This document shows, in pieces, positions 16,310 to 24,076 of a DNA stretch of 44,637 nt. Below the pieces are notes generated by a model. It was not told the origin of the DNA. It ran no database searches and saw only the letters and a list, made by a program, of their open reading frames with translations. This DNA comes from Syntrophorhabdales bacterium. Lineage in GTDB: Bacteria; Desulfobacterota; Syntrophorhabdia; Syntrophorhabdales; Syntrophorhabdaceae. Within the stretch, counting starts at the first letter, position 1. The number at the start of each line of letters is the position of its first letter. The DNA is taken from contig JAGPMK010000010.1 of NCBI GenBank assembly GCA_018052995.1, positions 1-44,637 of the forward strand. The letters are read 5' to 3'. The translations under genes and the position numbers were made by a program.

Positions 16310-16540
16310 TTAGGTCGTTATAACCTCTTTTATCCAGGGAAACTGCTCCTTCAATAGTTTTTCCACCCACAGACCGAGGGCAAAATCACCGCATCATGTA
16401 AGCTTTCCACCTATAAGTTTAACAAATACAGTGCCTTTTTCTTCATTAACGTCTATTAACTCGCCATAACCCTCTGCAAGCTCATCAAGTTTAGGCTTCA
16501 ATTCCTCAAGGGCATCTGCTAATTCTTTTTTTATATCCAT
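16310..16540 (-). CDS. Candidate selenoprotein: NifU C-terminal-like domain with in-frame TGA (Sec49)
   Basis: The ATG at 16540 opens 48 codons that end at TGA (16394-16396) followed at once by a Cys codon. The same frame then stays open 27 more codons to TAA at 16310-16312, giving 76 residues. Both halves fit one domain resembling the NifU C-terminal scaffold: LEELKPKL, then GELIDVNEEKGTVFVKLIGG, then the U-C pair, then VEKLLKEQFPWIKEV, matching the usual C-x-x-C region and the downstream helix ending P-x-V-x-x-V. Sec would replace the second Cys of the scaffold pair. A hairpin with a GGUCU apex follows the TGA (next entry). There is no clear ribosome-binding site. It lies 78 nt after the MFS gene and could be co-transcribed with it. 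A plain nonsense mutation is the alternative. Confidence 0.7.
16361..16385 (-). promoter_or_regulatory. Bacterial SECIS-like hairpin downstream of the TGA
   Basis: In the - strand RNA, UUUUGCCC pairs with GGGUGGAA (8 bp with three G-U pairs) around a 9-nt loop UCGGUCUGU. Inside the loop C and G can pair, leaving GGUCU at the apex. As I recall the E. coli fdhF SECIS, its GGUCUG begins 21 nt after the first base of UGA, exactly the spacing here. The element lies within the coding sequence, as bacterial SECIS elements do. Confidence 0.65.
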
Positions 16541-16618
16541 TTCGAAAATAATTATTTATTATTTCAGCTCTTTTGTCCAGAATAATTTATCCAGTTTCAT
16601 AGCGCCTCAAGTTTGTAA

Positions 16619-17776
16619 TTAATCAAGTTCTCGTAGATGGAATAATAATGCGCTTGAGAGCATAATCAGAACCCCAAGGATTGTGATACCGAGTCCAAAG
16701 CTATAGTGGTCACCGGCAACGCCAAGGAGATAAGGTGCTATCCCGCCCCCGACAAGGATACTTAATGCCAAAACGATTCCAGTTGCTAGGCTCCTCAACT
16801 CCCTATTAAATAATCTGGCAATAGCAACTAGCCCTATAGGAAAAAATCCTGTTATAAATATAGCCTGCAGAAAAAGTATCAACCCAATATATCTTACACC
16901 TATTATCCCAAGTAGTATTGTAAAGATACTGGTAATAAATAGCATAATAAACATAAAATACCTCAAGTTGAATCGATCAACAGCAAAACCGCAGGCAATT
17001 GCCACCCCAATGGAGCCAAGTCTGGATATGCCAAGAATAGTATTTGCGTAACCCATACTTAAATTTAACTCCTTTGTAAGATATAGAGGGGTGATAGAAT
17101 ATATACCGAGATTTGCGCTTGCGCCGAATATCCATATAATAGCCACCAACCAAAGGGAGCGCCTTTTAATTATCTGGCTAAACATTGCTTGGGGGGGATT
17201 GCCTATTTTAACCTCATTACATATAAAATAAAAAACAATTGCGCATAGGAGAAAAAGAAATCCATAGACTACAAAAATCCCTCGCCACCTAGAAAACTGG
17301 AGGAGAAAAAGGGCAATAAGAGGGGTTGCAAAGATGGCAATTGAAGAGCCGGAATCGTGGATTGATATAGCCTTGCCCCAGGCTTTTTCTTCATAGTATT
17401 CAGTAATAAGTGGTATTGCAGCTGGAAGATATAATCCCACAGAAAAACCTAGGAGAAAGGCAAAAAGATAGAGGAGGATGAAGGTGTGGACAAAAGGTAT
17501 CAGAAAATTTACTATACTCAAAAGAGCAAGGGATAGGACAATGGATTTTTTATAGCCAAACCTGCCTGAGAAAAAACCTGAGATAAGGACTCCTAACCCA
17601 TATCCTCCAGAAAGGAAGATGAAGATACTACTTGCCTTCGCATGGGCAATCGTGAATTCATCTTCAATGATTGGCAATATGGGCGAAAAGAGCATCCTTA
17701 TAGAAAAATTAATGAACCAGATAAACCATAGGAAAAGAAGGAAGATAAAGCCTTTACCCCTAATAGTATATGCCAT
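16619..17776 (-). CDS. Major facilitator superfamily transporter
   Basis: The 385-residue protein has about 12 hydrophobic segments. It carries the MFS loop motif in the form GRFGYKKS between helices 2 and 3 and a related DRFNLRYF in the second half. It is an inner-membrane carrier, probably for an organic acid or its conjugate. It lies 96 nt downstream of fixX on the same strand. The arrangement recalls carnitine (cai/fix) loci, where an acyl-CoA dehydrogenase-like reductase, Fix proteins and a transporter work together, so a carboxylate substrate of the upstream dehydrogenase pathway is a reasonable guess. The exact substrate is unknown. Confidence 0.88.
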   Translation of the reverse strand: MAYTIRGKGFIFLLFLWFIWFINFSIRMLFSPILPIIEDEFTIAHAKASSIFIFLSGGYGLGVLISGFFSGRFGYKKSIVLSLALLSIVNFLIPFVHTFILLYLFAFLLGFSVGLYLPAAIPLITEYYEEKAWGKAISIHDSGSSIAIFATPLIALFLLQFSRWRGIFVVYGFLFLLCAIVFYFICNEVKIGNPPQAMFSQIIKRRSLWLVAIIWIFGASANLGIYSITPLYLTKELNLSMGYANTILGISRLGSIGVAIACGFAVDRFNLRYFMFIMLFITSIFTILLGIIGVRYIGLILFLQAIFITGFFPIGLVAIARLFNRELRSLATGIVLALSILVGGGIAPYLLGVAGDHYSFGLGITILGVLIMLSSALLFHLRELD

Positions 17777-17872
17777 ATATTCTCAATAATGGTTTATATC
17801 TCAGACACAGATAATTAGAAAAAACTCAGTTTTACAGATTTTTCTTTCAACTATCCAGGGTCATAGATCGGT

Positions 17873-18157
17873 TTATCCGAATCTATACTGGACACCATAT
17901 TCACCTTTCGGATACTGCCACTCAATAGCACCCTCTATACATGCAATCTTACATGTCCCGCATTCAAGACAACCTGCAAACTCTACCACCACCTCATTGC
18001 CCTCTTCATTGAATGTATAGAGATGTCCAGGGCACACAAAAAGACAGTATTTTATCCTGCACCTTGACCGACATATCTCATGGTTTATCTTTATATGGCT
18101 CTCCTTGTCTGTTCTGAATGCGTCAAGGGCAAGCTTTTCATCTATTCTCATATCCAC
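17873..18157 (-). CDS. fixX: FixX-type ferredoxin of ETF:quinone oxidoreductase
   Basis: The 94-residue protein has the FixX pattern. The first Cys group CRSRCRIKYCLFVCP is followed by FAGCLECGTCKIAC and the typical C-terminal IEWQYPKGEYGVQYRFG. In FixX and the C-terminal domain of mitochondrial ETF:ubiquinone oxidoreductase this region binds a 4Fe-4S cluster that takes part in electron transfer to the FixC flavin and quinone. It is one base downstream of fixC, so the two are clearly co-translated. There is no signal peptide, so the protein acts on the cytoplasmic face with FixC. Confidence 0.93.
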   Translation of the reverse strand: MDMRIDEKLALDAFRTDKESHIKINHEICRSRCRIKYCLFVCPGHLYTFNEEGNEVVVEFAGCLECGTCKIACIEGAIEWQYPKGEYGVQYRFG

Positions 18158-18158
18158 C

Positions 18159-19448
18159 TCAGATATTTTTGATGCTGTAGAGTTCTTTAAGCCTTCTAAA
18201 GCTTAACATGCCAGATGATTTCAATTCCCTCCATAAGGTCTGGCCTATCCTGTCCTTTGGCTGATCACCAAACCACATAACCTTTTCTATAAACTGGGGG
18301 AAGTATTTTGGATAGAATGTAAAGAAGGCATCATTATCGAGAAACTCAGGCATACCCCTGCAGCTTAGCATATCCTTCAAGACAAAGGTCTCTTTAAGCC
18401 TTGCCTCATATGATGATAGTGTTCGGGCAGAATAATCACCCACCTGCCTTGCCATAAGTATTGTCTCCGCAGCTATTATGCCTGATGCAATAGCAAACTC
18501 CATCCCTCTTACTGTTACCCCCATATTCAGCGCAAGGCCTGCAGCATCACCTGTCACAAGTATACCATTGCCATATAGCTTTGACAGATTATCATAACCT
18601 CCTTCGGGTATTATATGGGCTGAGTACTCTACTAGGCTGCCCCCTTCTATCAATCTCTTTATCTCATATCTCTCCCTGAAGTTATCGAGTAGCGTATGCA
18701 CCTCAAGGGTGGGTGCCTTCTCCATCAATGCCCTTATACCTACCACAATCCCCATGGATATTGTATCCCTATTGGTGTATAGAAAACTGCCCCCGAATAT
18801 TCCTTTTGTCACGTCACCAACTAAGAGGTGTGCACAGCCCTCATCTTTTTCCACATTGAATCTGTCATTTATTTTCTCCTCAGATAGCTCTATTACCTCT
18901 TTAATCCCTACAGCATAATTTCTGGGCTTCATTTTCTGCCTAAGCCCTGCCTTCTCTGCAATAAATGACAGGACGCCGTCAGCAGCAACAACCACATTTG
19001 CCGGGATATCCTCTTCCCCTGATCTAATGCCTGCTACTGCATTATCTTCCCAGATAAGGTCATCAACCCTATTCTTGGGGATAACATAAACCCCCTTCTC
19101 CATAAGCCTCTCAGAGAGCCATCTGTCAAGGTTTGCCCTCAAGACTGTGTAGCTATGCCGTGTGTTTCTAAACCTATCACCTGTAAAGTCCACATTGAGT
19201 GAATTATTTTCACCCATAAGACTCCATCTTTCACGGACAACCTTTCTCTCCAAGGGCGCATCTTCAAGCATATCACCTATGAGGGATCTTATAGGTTCCA
19301 GATAGAGCCTTCCGCCTGTTACGTTCTTGCTTCCAGGAAAGTCCCCTCTCTCAAGGACTATAACCTGGAGGTCATTTTCTGCAAGCTTGTATGCACAGGC
19401 AAGCCCGGATAATCCCCCTCCAACTATCACTACATCTATTTTCTCCAC
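18159..19448 (-). CDS. fixC: FixC-type flavoprotein (ETF:quinone oxidoreductase-like)
   Basis: The 429-residue protein begins IDVVIVGGGLSGLACAY, an FAD-binding Rossmann motif (about residues 8-24), followed by ERGDFPGSKNVTGGRLY. Both are typical of FixC and ETF-QO. A second FAD contact GILVTGDAAGLALNMG lies near residue 295. It would accept electrons from the ETF encoded upstream and pass them, via FixX, to the quinone pool at the membrane. It sits one base after etfA and one base before fixX. FixABCX sets in nitrogen fixers and some anaerobes bifurcate NADH electrons to ferredoxin and quinone. The EtfB here looks more like the non-bifurcating type, so simple electron delivery from acyl-CoA is the safer reading. 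Confidence 0.92.
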   Translation of the reverse strand: MEKIDVVIVGGGLSGLACAYKLAENDLQVIVLERGDFPGSKNVTGGRLYLEPIRSLIGDMLEDAPLERKVVRERWSLMGENNSLNVDFTGDRFRNTRHSYTVLRANLDRWLSERLMEKGVYVIPKNRVDDLIWEDNAVAGIRSGEEDIPANVVVAADGVLSFIAEKAGLRQKMKPRNYAVGIKEVIELSEEKINDRFNVEKDEGCAHLLVGDVTKGIFGGSFLYTNRDTISMGIVVGIRALMEKAPTLEVHTLLDNFRERYEIKRLIEGGSLVEYSAHIIPEGGYDNLSKLYGNGILVTGDAAGLALNMGVTVRGMEFAIASGIIAAETILMARQVGDYSARTLSSYEARLKETFVLKDMLSCRGMPEFLDNDAFFTFYPKYFPQFIEKVMWFGDQPKDRIGQTLWRELKSSGMLSFRRLKELYSIKNI

Positions 19449-19449
19449 A

Positions 19450-20430
19450 TTATGCCTCTTGTTTTAAGGATTCAAGACCCTTTTTCAGTACTGGGAGTAT
19501 GTTGAACAGGTCATCGACTATCCCATAATCTGCATACTGGAATATAAGGGCATTAGGGTCTTTATTTATGGCAACGATAACCTTTGATGTATCCATACCC
19601 ATTGTATGATGCAAGGCACCTGATACACCACAACCTATATATAACTTAGGCGATACTGTTTTGCCGCTCTTGCCCACCTGATCCTCATAATCACGCCATT
19701 TACTGTCTACTACAGCACGGGATGCACCGACCCTTCCACCCAGGATCTCAGCGATATCCTCAAGGAGTCTGAAATTTTCCGGTCCCTTCATACCCCTGCC
19801 GCCACATATGATAACATCAGCCTCCTGGAGATCAACTTTTTTCGATGTGCCTCTATCTACCTTTATTACGTTTATCCTTGAATCCATCTGAAGGTCTGCC
19901 TTTTCCTCAATAAGCTCGCCGATCCCCTGCTTTTTCTCTATAGAAAAAGAGTTTGGCCTGAATGTAATAAGGGATGTAGGCGCATTCTGCGTGGATACCC
20001 ATGATATTATCCTGCCGCCATATATGGGTTTTTTTATCTTTATCCCATCTTCCTGAAGCTCTATCCCCACTGCATCGGATACAATAGGCGCCTCAAGCCT
20101 TGCTGCAAGCCTCGGGAATAGGTCTTTTCCTGTTATAGTTGATGCACCAAAGACAAGAGAGGGGTTATATTTTTTTATTAGATACCCCAGGGCATCTGTA
20201 AAGGTGTCCCATCTATAGTCTTTCAAAGCCTCCATATCCATAGACAGGACTTTATCCGCAAAGGGTTTTACCCCTTCTGTGATATCTTGAATACCGGAAC
20301 CCAATACAATGGCATATAGTGTTGATGATAGTTTTTCTGCAAACTCCCTGCCTTTTGAGAGGAGTTCAAAACTTGACTTGCGTATGGAGCCATCCTTGCA
20401 TTCTATAAAAATAAATATATCCTTTGACAT
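19450..20430 (-). CDS. etfA: Electron-transfer flavoprotein alpha subunit (EtfA/FixB), set 1
   Basis: The 326-residue protein has the ETF alpha C-terminal FAD-binding domain: ADVIICGGRGMKGPENF, VGASRAVVDSKW, QVGKSGKTVSPKLYIGCGVSGALHH and INKDPNALIFQYADYGIVDD. These residues bind the flavin that shuttles electrons. Length is standard. The start ATG follows AAGGAGATAAT. The gene lies 15 nt after etfB and one base before fixC. With EtfB it forms a cytosolic heterodimer that takes electrons from acyl-CoA dehydrogenase, encoded first in the same operon, and hands them to FixC/FixX. Confidence 0.95.
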   Translation of the reverse strand: MSKDIFIFIECKDGSIRKSSFELLSKGREFAEKLSSTLYAIVLGSGIQDITEGVKPFADKVLSMDMEALKDYRWDTFTDALGYLIKKYNPSLVFGASTITGKDLFPRLAARLEAPIVSDAVGIELQEDGIKIKKPIYGGRIISWVSTQNAPTSLITFRPNSFSIEKKQGIGELIEEKADLQMDSRINVIKVDRGTSKKVDLQEADVIICGGRGMKGPENFRLLEDIAEILGGRVGASRAVVDSKWRDYEDQVGKSGKTVSPKLYIGCGVSGALHHTMGMDTSKVIVAINKDPNALIFQYADYGIVDDLFNILPVLKKGLESLKQEA

Positions 20431-20445
20431 AGATTATCTCCTTAA

Positions 20446-21237
20446 CTATAGAACTTTTGCTTCTTCTCTTAGTAACTGGATGAGCTTTTTAACCTTTTCC
20501 TCGGGTGTTTCACCTTCAATCACCCTTACTGGGGGTCTTCCCTTTGGCGTCTCATAGGATATTATCCTTATCTTTGAGGCATTTTTATCTATTACCTCTT
20601 TTGCCAGCCCAAGGGTTGTCGGGTCTATAACTGGTATATTTGCCTTCATTGCCTTCATAACCCCGGTTATCAGGGGAACCCTTGGTTCATTAATACCCTT
20701 TTGTGTTGTAAAAAGGGCAGGCAGCATAACCTCCTTGGTTTCTCTGCCCCCCTCTATATCGTTTTCAACGAGCATTTTTTTTTCATCAACCACATCGAGC
20801 TTTGTAATTGCACTGACATGGGGTATCTTTAAAAATTCTGCCACCATGACTCCGATATTTCCATTTTCATCATCTATTGCCTGTTTGCCGCAGAGGATCA
20901 GGTCAAAACCCTCTTTTTTTGCAAACCCCGCAAGTATTTTTGCTGTAATTAGGGGGTCTTCGGTATCCAAGTCTGTGTTATCTATGAGATATGCCTGGTC
21001 AGCACCCATCGCAATGGCTGTCCTCAATGCCTCTATAGCCTTTTTTCCACCGTATGTGCATACAGTTATCTTCGTTTCCTTTATCTTGCCCTTTAATCTT
21101 ATTGCCTCTTCTACGGCGAATTCGTCAAAAAAATTGAGATTAAACTTATTTTCAATCTCCAGAGATTTGTTATCGCTTTTTATAAGTATTCTTGCCTCAG
21201 GGTCAGCTACCTGTTTGATAAAAACCAGAATATTCAC
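20446..21237 (-). CDS. etfB: Electron-transfer flavoprotein beta subunit (EtfB/FixA), set 1
   Basis: The 263-residue protein begins MNILVFIKQVADPEARI, as EtfB/FixA proteins do. The nucleotide-binding loop reads CGKQAIDDENGNIG. This is closer to the AMP-binding loop of mitochondrial-type ETF (GKQAIDDD) than to the AIDGDTAQVG loop of bifurcating EtfB proteins, which bind a second FAD. The dehydrogenase recognition region and the EGGRETKEVMLPAL segment are present. I infer a conventional one-FAD ETF. It is 48 nt downstream of the acyl-CoA dehydrogenase and 15 nt upstream of etfA. The start has an AGGAGG site. Confidence 0.95.
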   Translation of the reverse strand: MNILVFIKQVADPEARILIKSDNKSLEIENKFNLNFFDEFAVEEAIRLKGKIKETKITVCTYGGKKAIEALRTAIAMGADQAYLIDNTDLDTEDPLITAKILAGFAKKEGFDLILCGKQAIDDENGNIGVMVAEFLKIPHVSAITKLDVVDEKKMLVENDIEGGRETKEVMLPALFTTQKGINEPRVPLITGVMKAMKANIPVIDPTTLGLAKEVIDKNASKIRIISYETPKGRPPVRVIEGETPEEKVKKLIQLLREEAKVL

Positions 21238-21285
21238 CTTTATGCCTCCTTATTTTAAATCAAATTCCTGGTCACTAATGGAATC

Positions 21286-22434
21286 TTATAGTTTTCCAAT
21301 AATGTTTCTGCCTATAAAATCCTTTAATACCTCATGGGTGCCGCCGCCATATAGAAGAAATCTTGCATCCCTAAAATATCTCTGTGGTGTATATTCATAG
21401 GCAAAGGCATTGGCACCATAGATCCTTGTTCCCTCATCAACAACCTTCAGGCATACCTCAGTGGCAAACATCTTTGCCTCTGCAGCTATGAGCCTGCTGT
21501 CCATCCCCTCTTCGACCATCCATGCCCCATAGTATATCATAAGCCTTGCGGCATTCATGAGCGTGTCCATATCAGCAAACTTTTCCCTGATAAGCTGATA
21601 ATTGCCTATAGGTTTACCAAAGGCAACCCTTTTTTTAGCAAATTCAAGGGCCTCATTGTATGCACCCTTTGCAATACCCAGTGCCATGGCACCAGTCATA
21701 AGCCTCACCTCATCAAGTATGTCGCCCACATACATTACACCTTTGCCAAGCTCATCGCCAAGAAAATTTTCATCAGGTATCCATACATTATCAAAAACCA
21801 GTTCACCTGTCACGGTTCCCCTACAACCCAACTTGTTGAGGACCTGACCGCTTGAAAACCCTGGTGTCCCTTTTTCTACAAGAAAGAAGTTTAGACCCTT
21901 TAGCCCCTTGGAGGGGTCAGTGGTGGCTAAAACAGTACAGAAATCACAAATAGGTCCATTTGTAATCCACATCTTTGTTCCGTTTATCCTCCAGCCATTG
22001 CCGTCTTTTACAGCTGTTGTCCTTGTTGCCCCTAAGTCTGACCCTGATTGATCCTCAGTGAAACACATGGTGGCAATCTTTTCCCCTCTCATGGCAGGAT
22101 AGAGACACCTCTCCTTTATAGAATCACTTCCAAACCTATATAAAAAGTATGTTCCCATAAGGATATTCATAATAACACTCTGTGCAAAGCCGACAGAGCC
22201 CCTTGCGATCTCTTCATAAAATGTCATACACATAATTTTATCTGCATTCATGCCGCCGATCTCTTCTGGATAACGGAGCCCAAGATAACCGAGGGCGGTA
22301 AATTCTCTCCATAACTCCCAGGGGAATTCATCCTTTTCATCTATCTCCTGGGCCTTTGGGACAACCATCCTGTCTACTGTATCTCCAATGACTTTTTTAA
22401 AAAACTCCTGCTGTTCTGTTAAAGTAAAGTCCAT
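21286..22434 (-). CDS. Acyl-CoA dehydrogenase family protein, first gene of the fix operon
   Basis: The 382-residue protein follows the family order: MDFTLTEQQEFFKK start, CFTEDQSGSDLGATRTTA and MWITNGPICDF (FAD/substrate loops), then KKRVAFGKPIGNYQLI and a C-terminal FRDARFLLYGGGTHEVLK. Where medium- and short-chain dehydrogenases carry the catalytic Glu in Y-E-G-T-x-E, this protein has Gly. A Glu occurs in the helix segment ILDEVRLM, close to the site used by isovaleryl-CoA dehydrogenase. CaiA-type enoyl-CoA reductases also lack the Glu, from memory, so a reductive role is possible. The ATG at 22434 follows AAGGAGG; the longer frame to 22509 runs through the promoter and is rejected. Electrons pass to the ETF encoded downstream. 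Confidence 0.9.
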   Translation of the reverse strand: MDFTLTEQQEFFKKVIGDTVDRMVVPKAQEIDEKDEFPWELWREFTALGYLGLRYPEEIGGMNADKIMCMTFYEEIARGSVGFAQSVIMNILMGTYFLYRFGSDSIKERCLYPAMRGEKIATMCFTEDQSGSDLGATRTTAVKDGNGWRINGTKMWITNGPICDFCTVLATTDPSKGLKGLNFFLVEKGTPGFSSGQVLNKLGCRGTVTGELVFDNVWIPDENFLGDELGKGVMYVGDILDEVRLMTGAMALGIAKGAYNEALEFAKKRVAFGKPIGNYQLIREKFADMDTLMNAARLMIYYGAWMVEEGMDSRLIAAEAKMFATEVCLKVVDEGTRIYGANAFAYEYTPQRYFRDARFLLYGGGTHEVLKDFIGRNIIGKL

Positions 22435-22470
22435 AATAACCCCTCCTTGGAAGTAAAATGGATAACAATT

Positions 22471-22480
22471 TTGTATACAA
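22471..22480. promoter_or_regulatory. Palindrome TTGTATACAA overlapping the -10 box
   Basis: A perfect 10-bp palindrome covers the downstream side of the -10 box of the acyl-CoA dehydrogenase/fix promoter. TTGTATACAA is a typical binding core for GntR-type regulators, but the responsible protein is not identifiable here. It differs from the TGGTATAC sites near base 800. Confidence 0.5.
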
Positions 22481-22505
22481 TATTTTAATGCAAAATTTTT
22501 GTCAA
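22477..22505 (-). promoter_or_regulatory. Promoter of the acyl-CoA dehydrogenase-etfBA-fixCX operon
   Basis: On the - strand, a perfect TTGACA (22500-22505) and TATTGT (22477-22482) are spaced by 17 bp. The predicted start is near 22470, giving a short leader to the ATG at 22434. Confidence 0.6.
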
Positions 22506-22507
22506 GC

Positions 22508-22525
22508 AAAATTAAGCTTAATTTT
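22508..22525. repeat. 18-bp perfect palindrome at the end of rpoD
   Basis: AAAATTAAGCTTAATTTT is a perfect palindrome ending at the last base of the rpoD stop and adjoining the next promoter's -35 box. It could be a weak terminator for the rpoD transcript or an operator for the fix operon. It has no loop and no GC, so neither reading is strong. Confidence 0.35.
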
Positions 22526-24060
22526 CATGTTTCTATAAAACATCTTAATCTTGTTGACCTCACAGGGTGTTTTAATTTCCTTAGTGCCTTCGCCTCTATC
22601 TGCCTTATCCGCTCCCTTGTGACCTCAAAAATCTGACCAACCTCCTCAAGGGTGTGGTCGTATTTCTCGCCAATCCCAAAGCGTTTTCTTATGACCTTTT
22701 CCTCCCTTGGTGTAAGGGTTGAAAGGACTGCATTTAATTGAATTACAAGGTCACAATAGATGGCAGTATCCTGGGGTGTAGGTGATGTCTTGTCCTCAAC
22801 AAAGTCTGCAAGATGTGTATCCTCATCATCCCCTATGGGTGTCTCAAGGGATATGGGTTCCCTTGTTATCCTTAGTGCCTTTCTTACCTTATCCACACTA
22901 AAACCCACCCTTTCTGCTATCTCATCAGGAAATGGCTCCCTGCCAAACTCCTGGACAAGCTCACGGGACACCCTTATTATCTTATTTATAGTCTCTATCA
23001 TGTGGACAGGTATCCTTATAGTCCTTGATTGGTCAGCTAGAGCCCTCGTTATAGATTGTCTTATCCACCATGTTGCATATGTGCTAAATTTATAACCCCT
23101 TTTGTATTCAAACCTGTCTACTGCCTTCATAAGCCCTATATTACCCTCTTGGATAAGATCCAGCAATGACAATCCTCTGTTTATATATTTCTTTGCAAGG
23201 CTCACCACAAGCCTGAGATTTGATTTAACGAGTTCATTTTTTGCGCTTATACACCTCTTCTCTGCATCCTGTATCTTTCTTAAATAGCCCTTAAGCGCAT
23301 GGGGTGATATGCCTGATTCAGATTCTATCTTTTGAAGTCTTTTAGTGAGAAGAATTATGTTTTTGTCACTATCCTTTTTTCCTTTTCTCCTTAACCGCTC
23401 TATCTCATTCTCAGTCTTTTCGATCTTATCCACATATCGTTTCATCCTCCATACAACCTTATCAATTACCTTCCTCGTAAGATTCATGTCTGTTATAATG
23501 CCTTTTATCTTATCCCAATCTTCTTTTGAAAGATTTTTCTTGCTATTATATATGGCTTTTACTGTCTCGAGTTGTATTATTAACTTATCCCTGGAATATT
23601 CTAACTCTAATTCAGAGTAATCATCATCATCGACATCCAATGTCACATCCCTGGCAGTTATCTTGGATGCCTTTAGGGCATTAAGAATATTGAAAAGTTC
23701 TTTAACAGTCCCTGGAAAGGAGAGAAGAATCTGTTTTACCTCCTCTTTTGCCTTCTCCATCCTCTCTGCTATCTCCTTCTCACCCTCCTTTGTGAGAAGA
23801 GATAGGCTACCCATCTCTCTTATGTAGTATCTTACAGGATTCCCAACATCTCCATCATGAAATTCCTCAAATTCTTCACTTAATATCTCCTCAAATCTAT
23901 CATTAGGTAATATTGGGGCTTCACCGTTTTCACTGATATCAAATATATCAATCTCATCAAAAATATTCTCATTCCTTTCCGCCTTTACTAGAACAGATGA
24001 AAACTCCTTCTGTTCTTTGTTTTCATCATAATCAAAAAAATCTTTCACCTTATCAGGCAT
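22525..24060 (-). CDS. rpoD: RNA polymerase primary sigma factor (sigma-70)
   Basis: The 511-residue protein is a group 1 sigma factor. Region 1.2 is seen in [21 protein letters not shown] (about 75-96), followed by a long non-conserved spacer. Region 2 ([39 protein letters not shown], then the melting motif [19 protein letters not shown]) is nearly invariant. Region 3 is present, and region 4 carries [27 protein letters not shown] for -35 recognition. The acidic N-terminus is short compared with E. coli RpoD region 1.1. It follows dnaG by 16 nt with a GAGGTAG site, the usual end of the macromolecular-synthesis operon. Confidence 0.97.
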   Translation of the reverse strand: MPDKVKDFFDYDENKEQKEFSSVLVKAERNENIFDEIDIFDISENGEAPILPNDRFEEILSEEFEEFHDGDVGNPVRYYIREMGSLSLLTKEGEKEIAERMEKAKEEVKQILLSFPGTVKELFNILNALKASKITARDVTLDVDDDDYSELELEYSRDKLIIQLETVKAIYNSKKNLSKEDWDKIKGIITDMNLTRKVIDKVVWRMKRYVDKIEKTENEIERLRRKGKKDSDKNIILLTKRLQKIESESGISPHALKGYLRKIQDAEKRCISAKNELVKSNLRLVVSLAKKYINRGLSLLDLIQEGNIGLMKAVDRFEYKRGYKFSTYATWWIRQSITRALADQSRTIRIPVHMIETINKIIRVSRELVQEFGREPFPDEIAERVGFSVDKVRKALRITREPISLETPIGDDEDTHLADFVEDKTSPTPQDTAIYCDLVIQLNAVLSTLTPREEKVIRKRFGIGEKYDHTLEEVGQIFEVTRERIRQIEAKALRKLKHPVRSTRLRCFIET

Positions 24061-24076
24061 GGCTACCTCGCTGATC

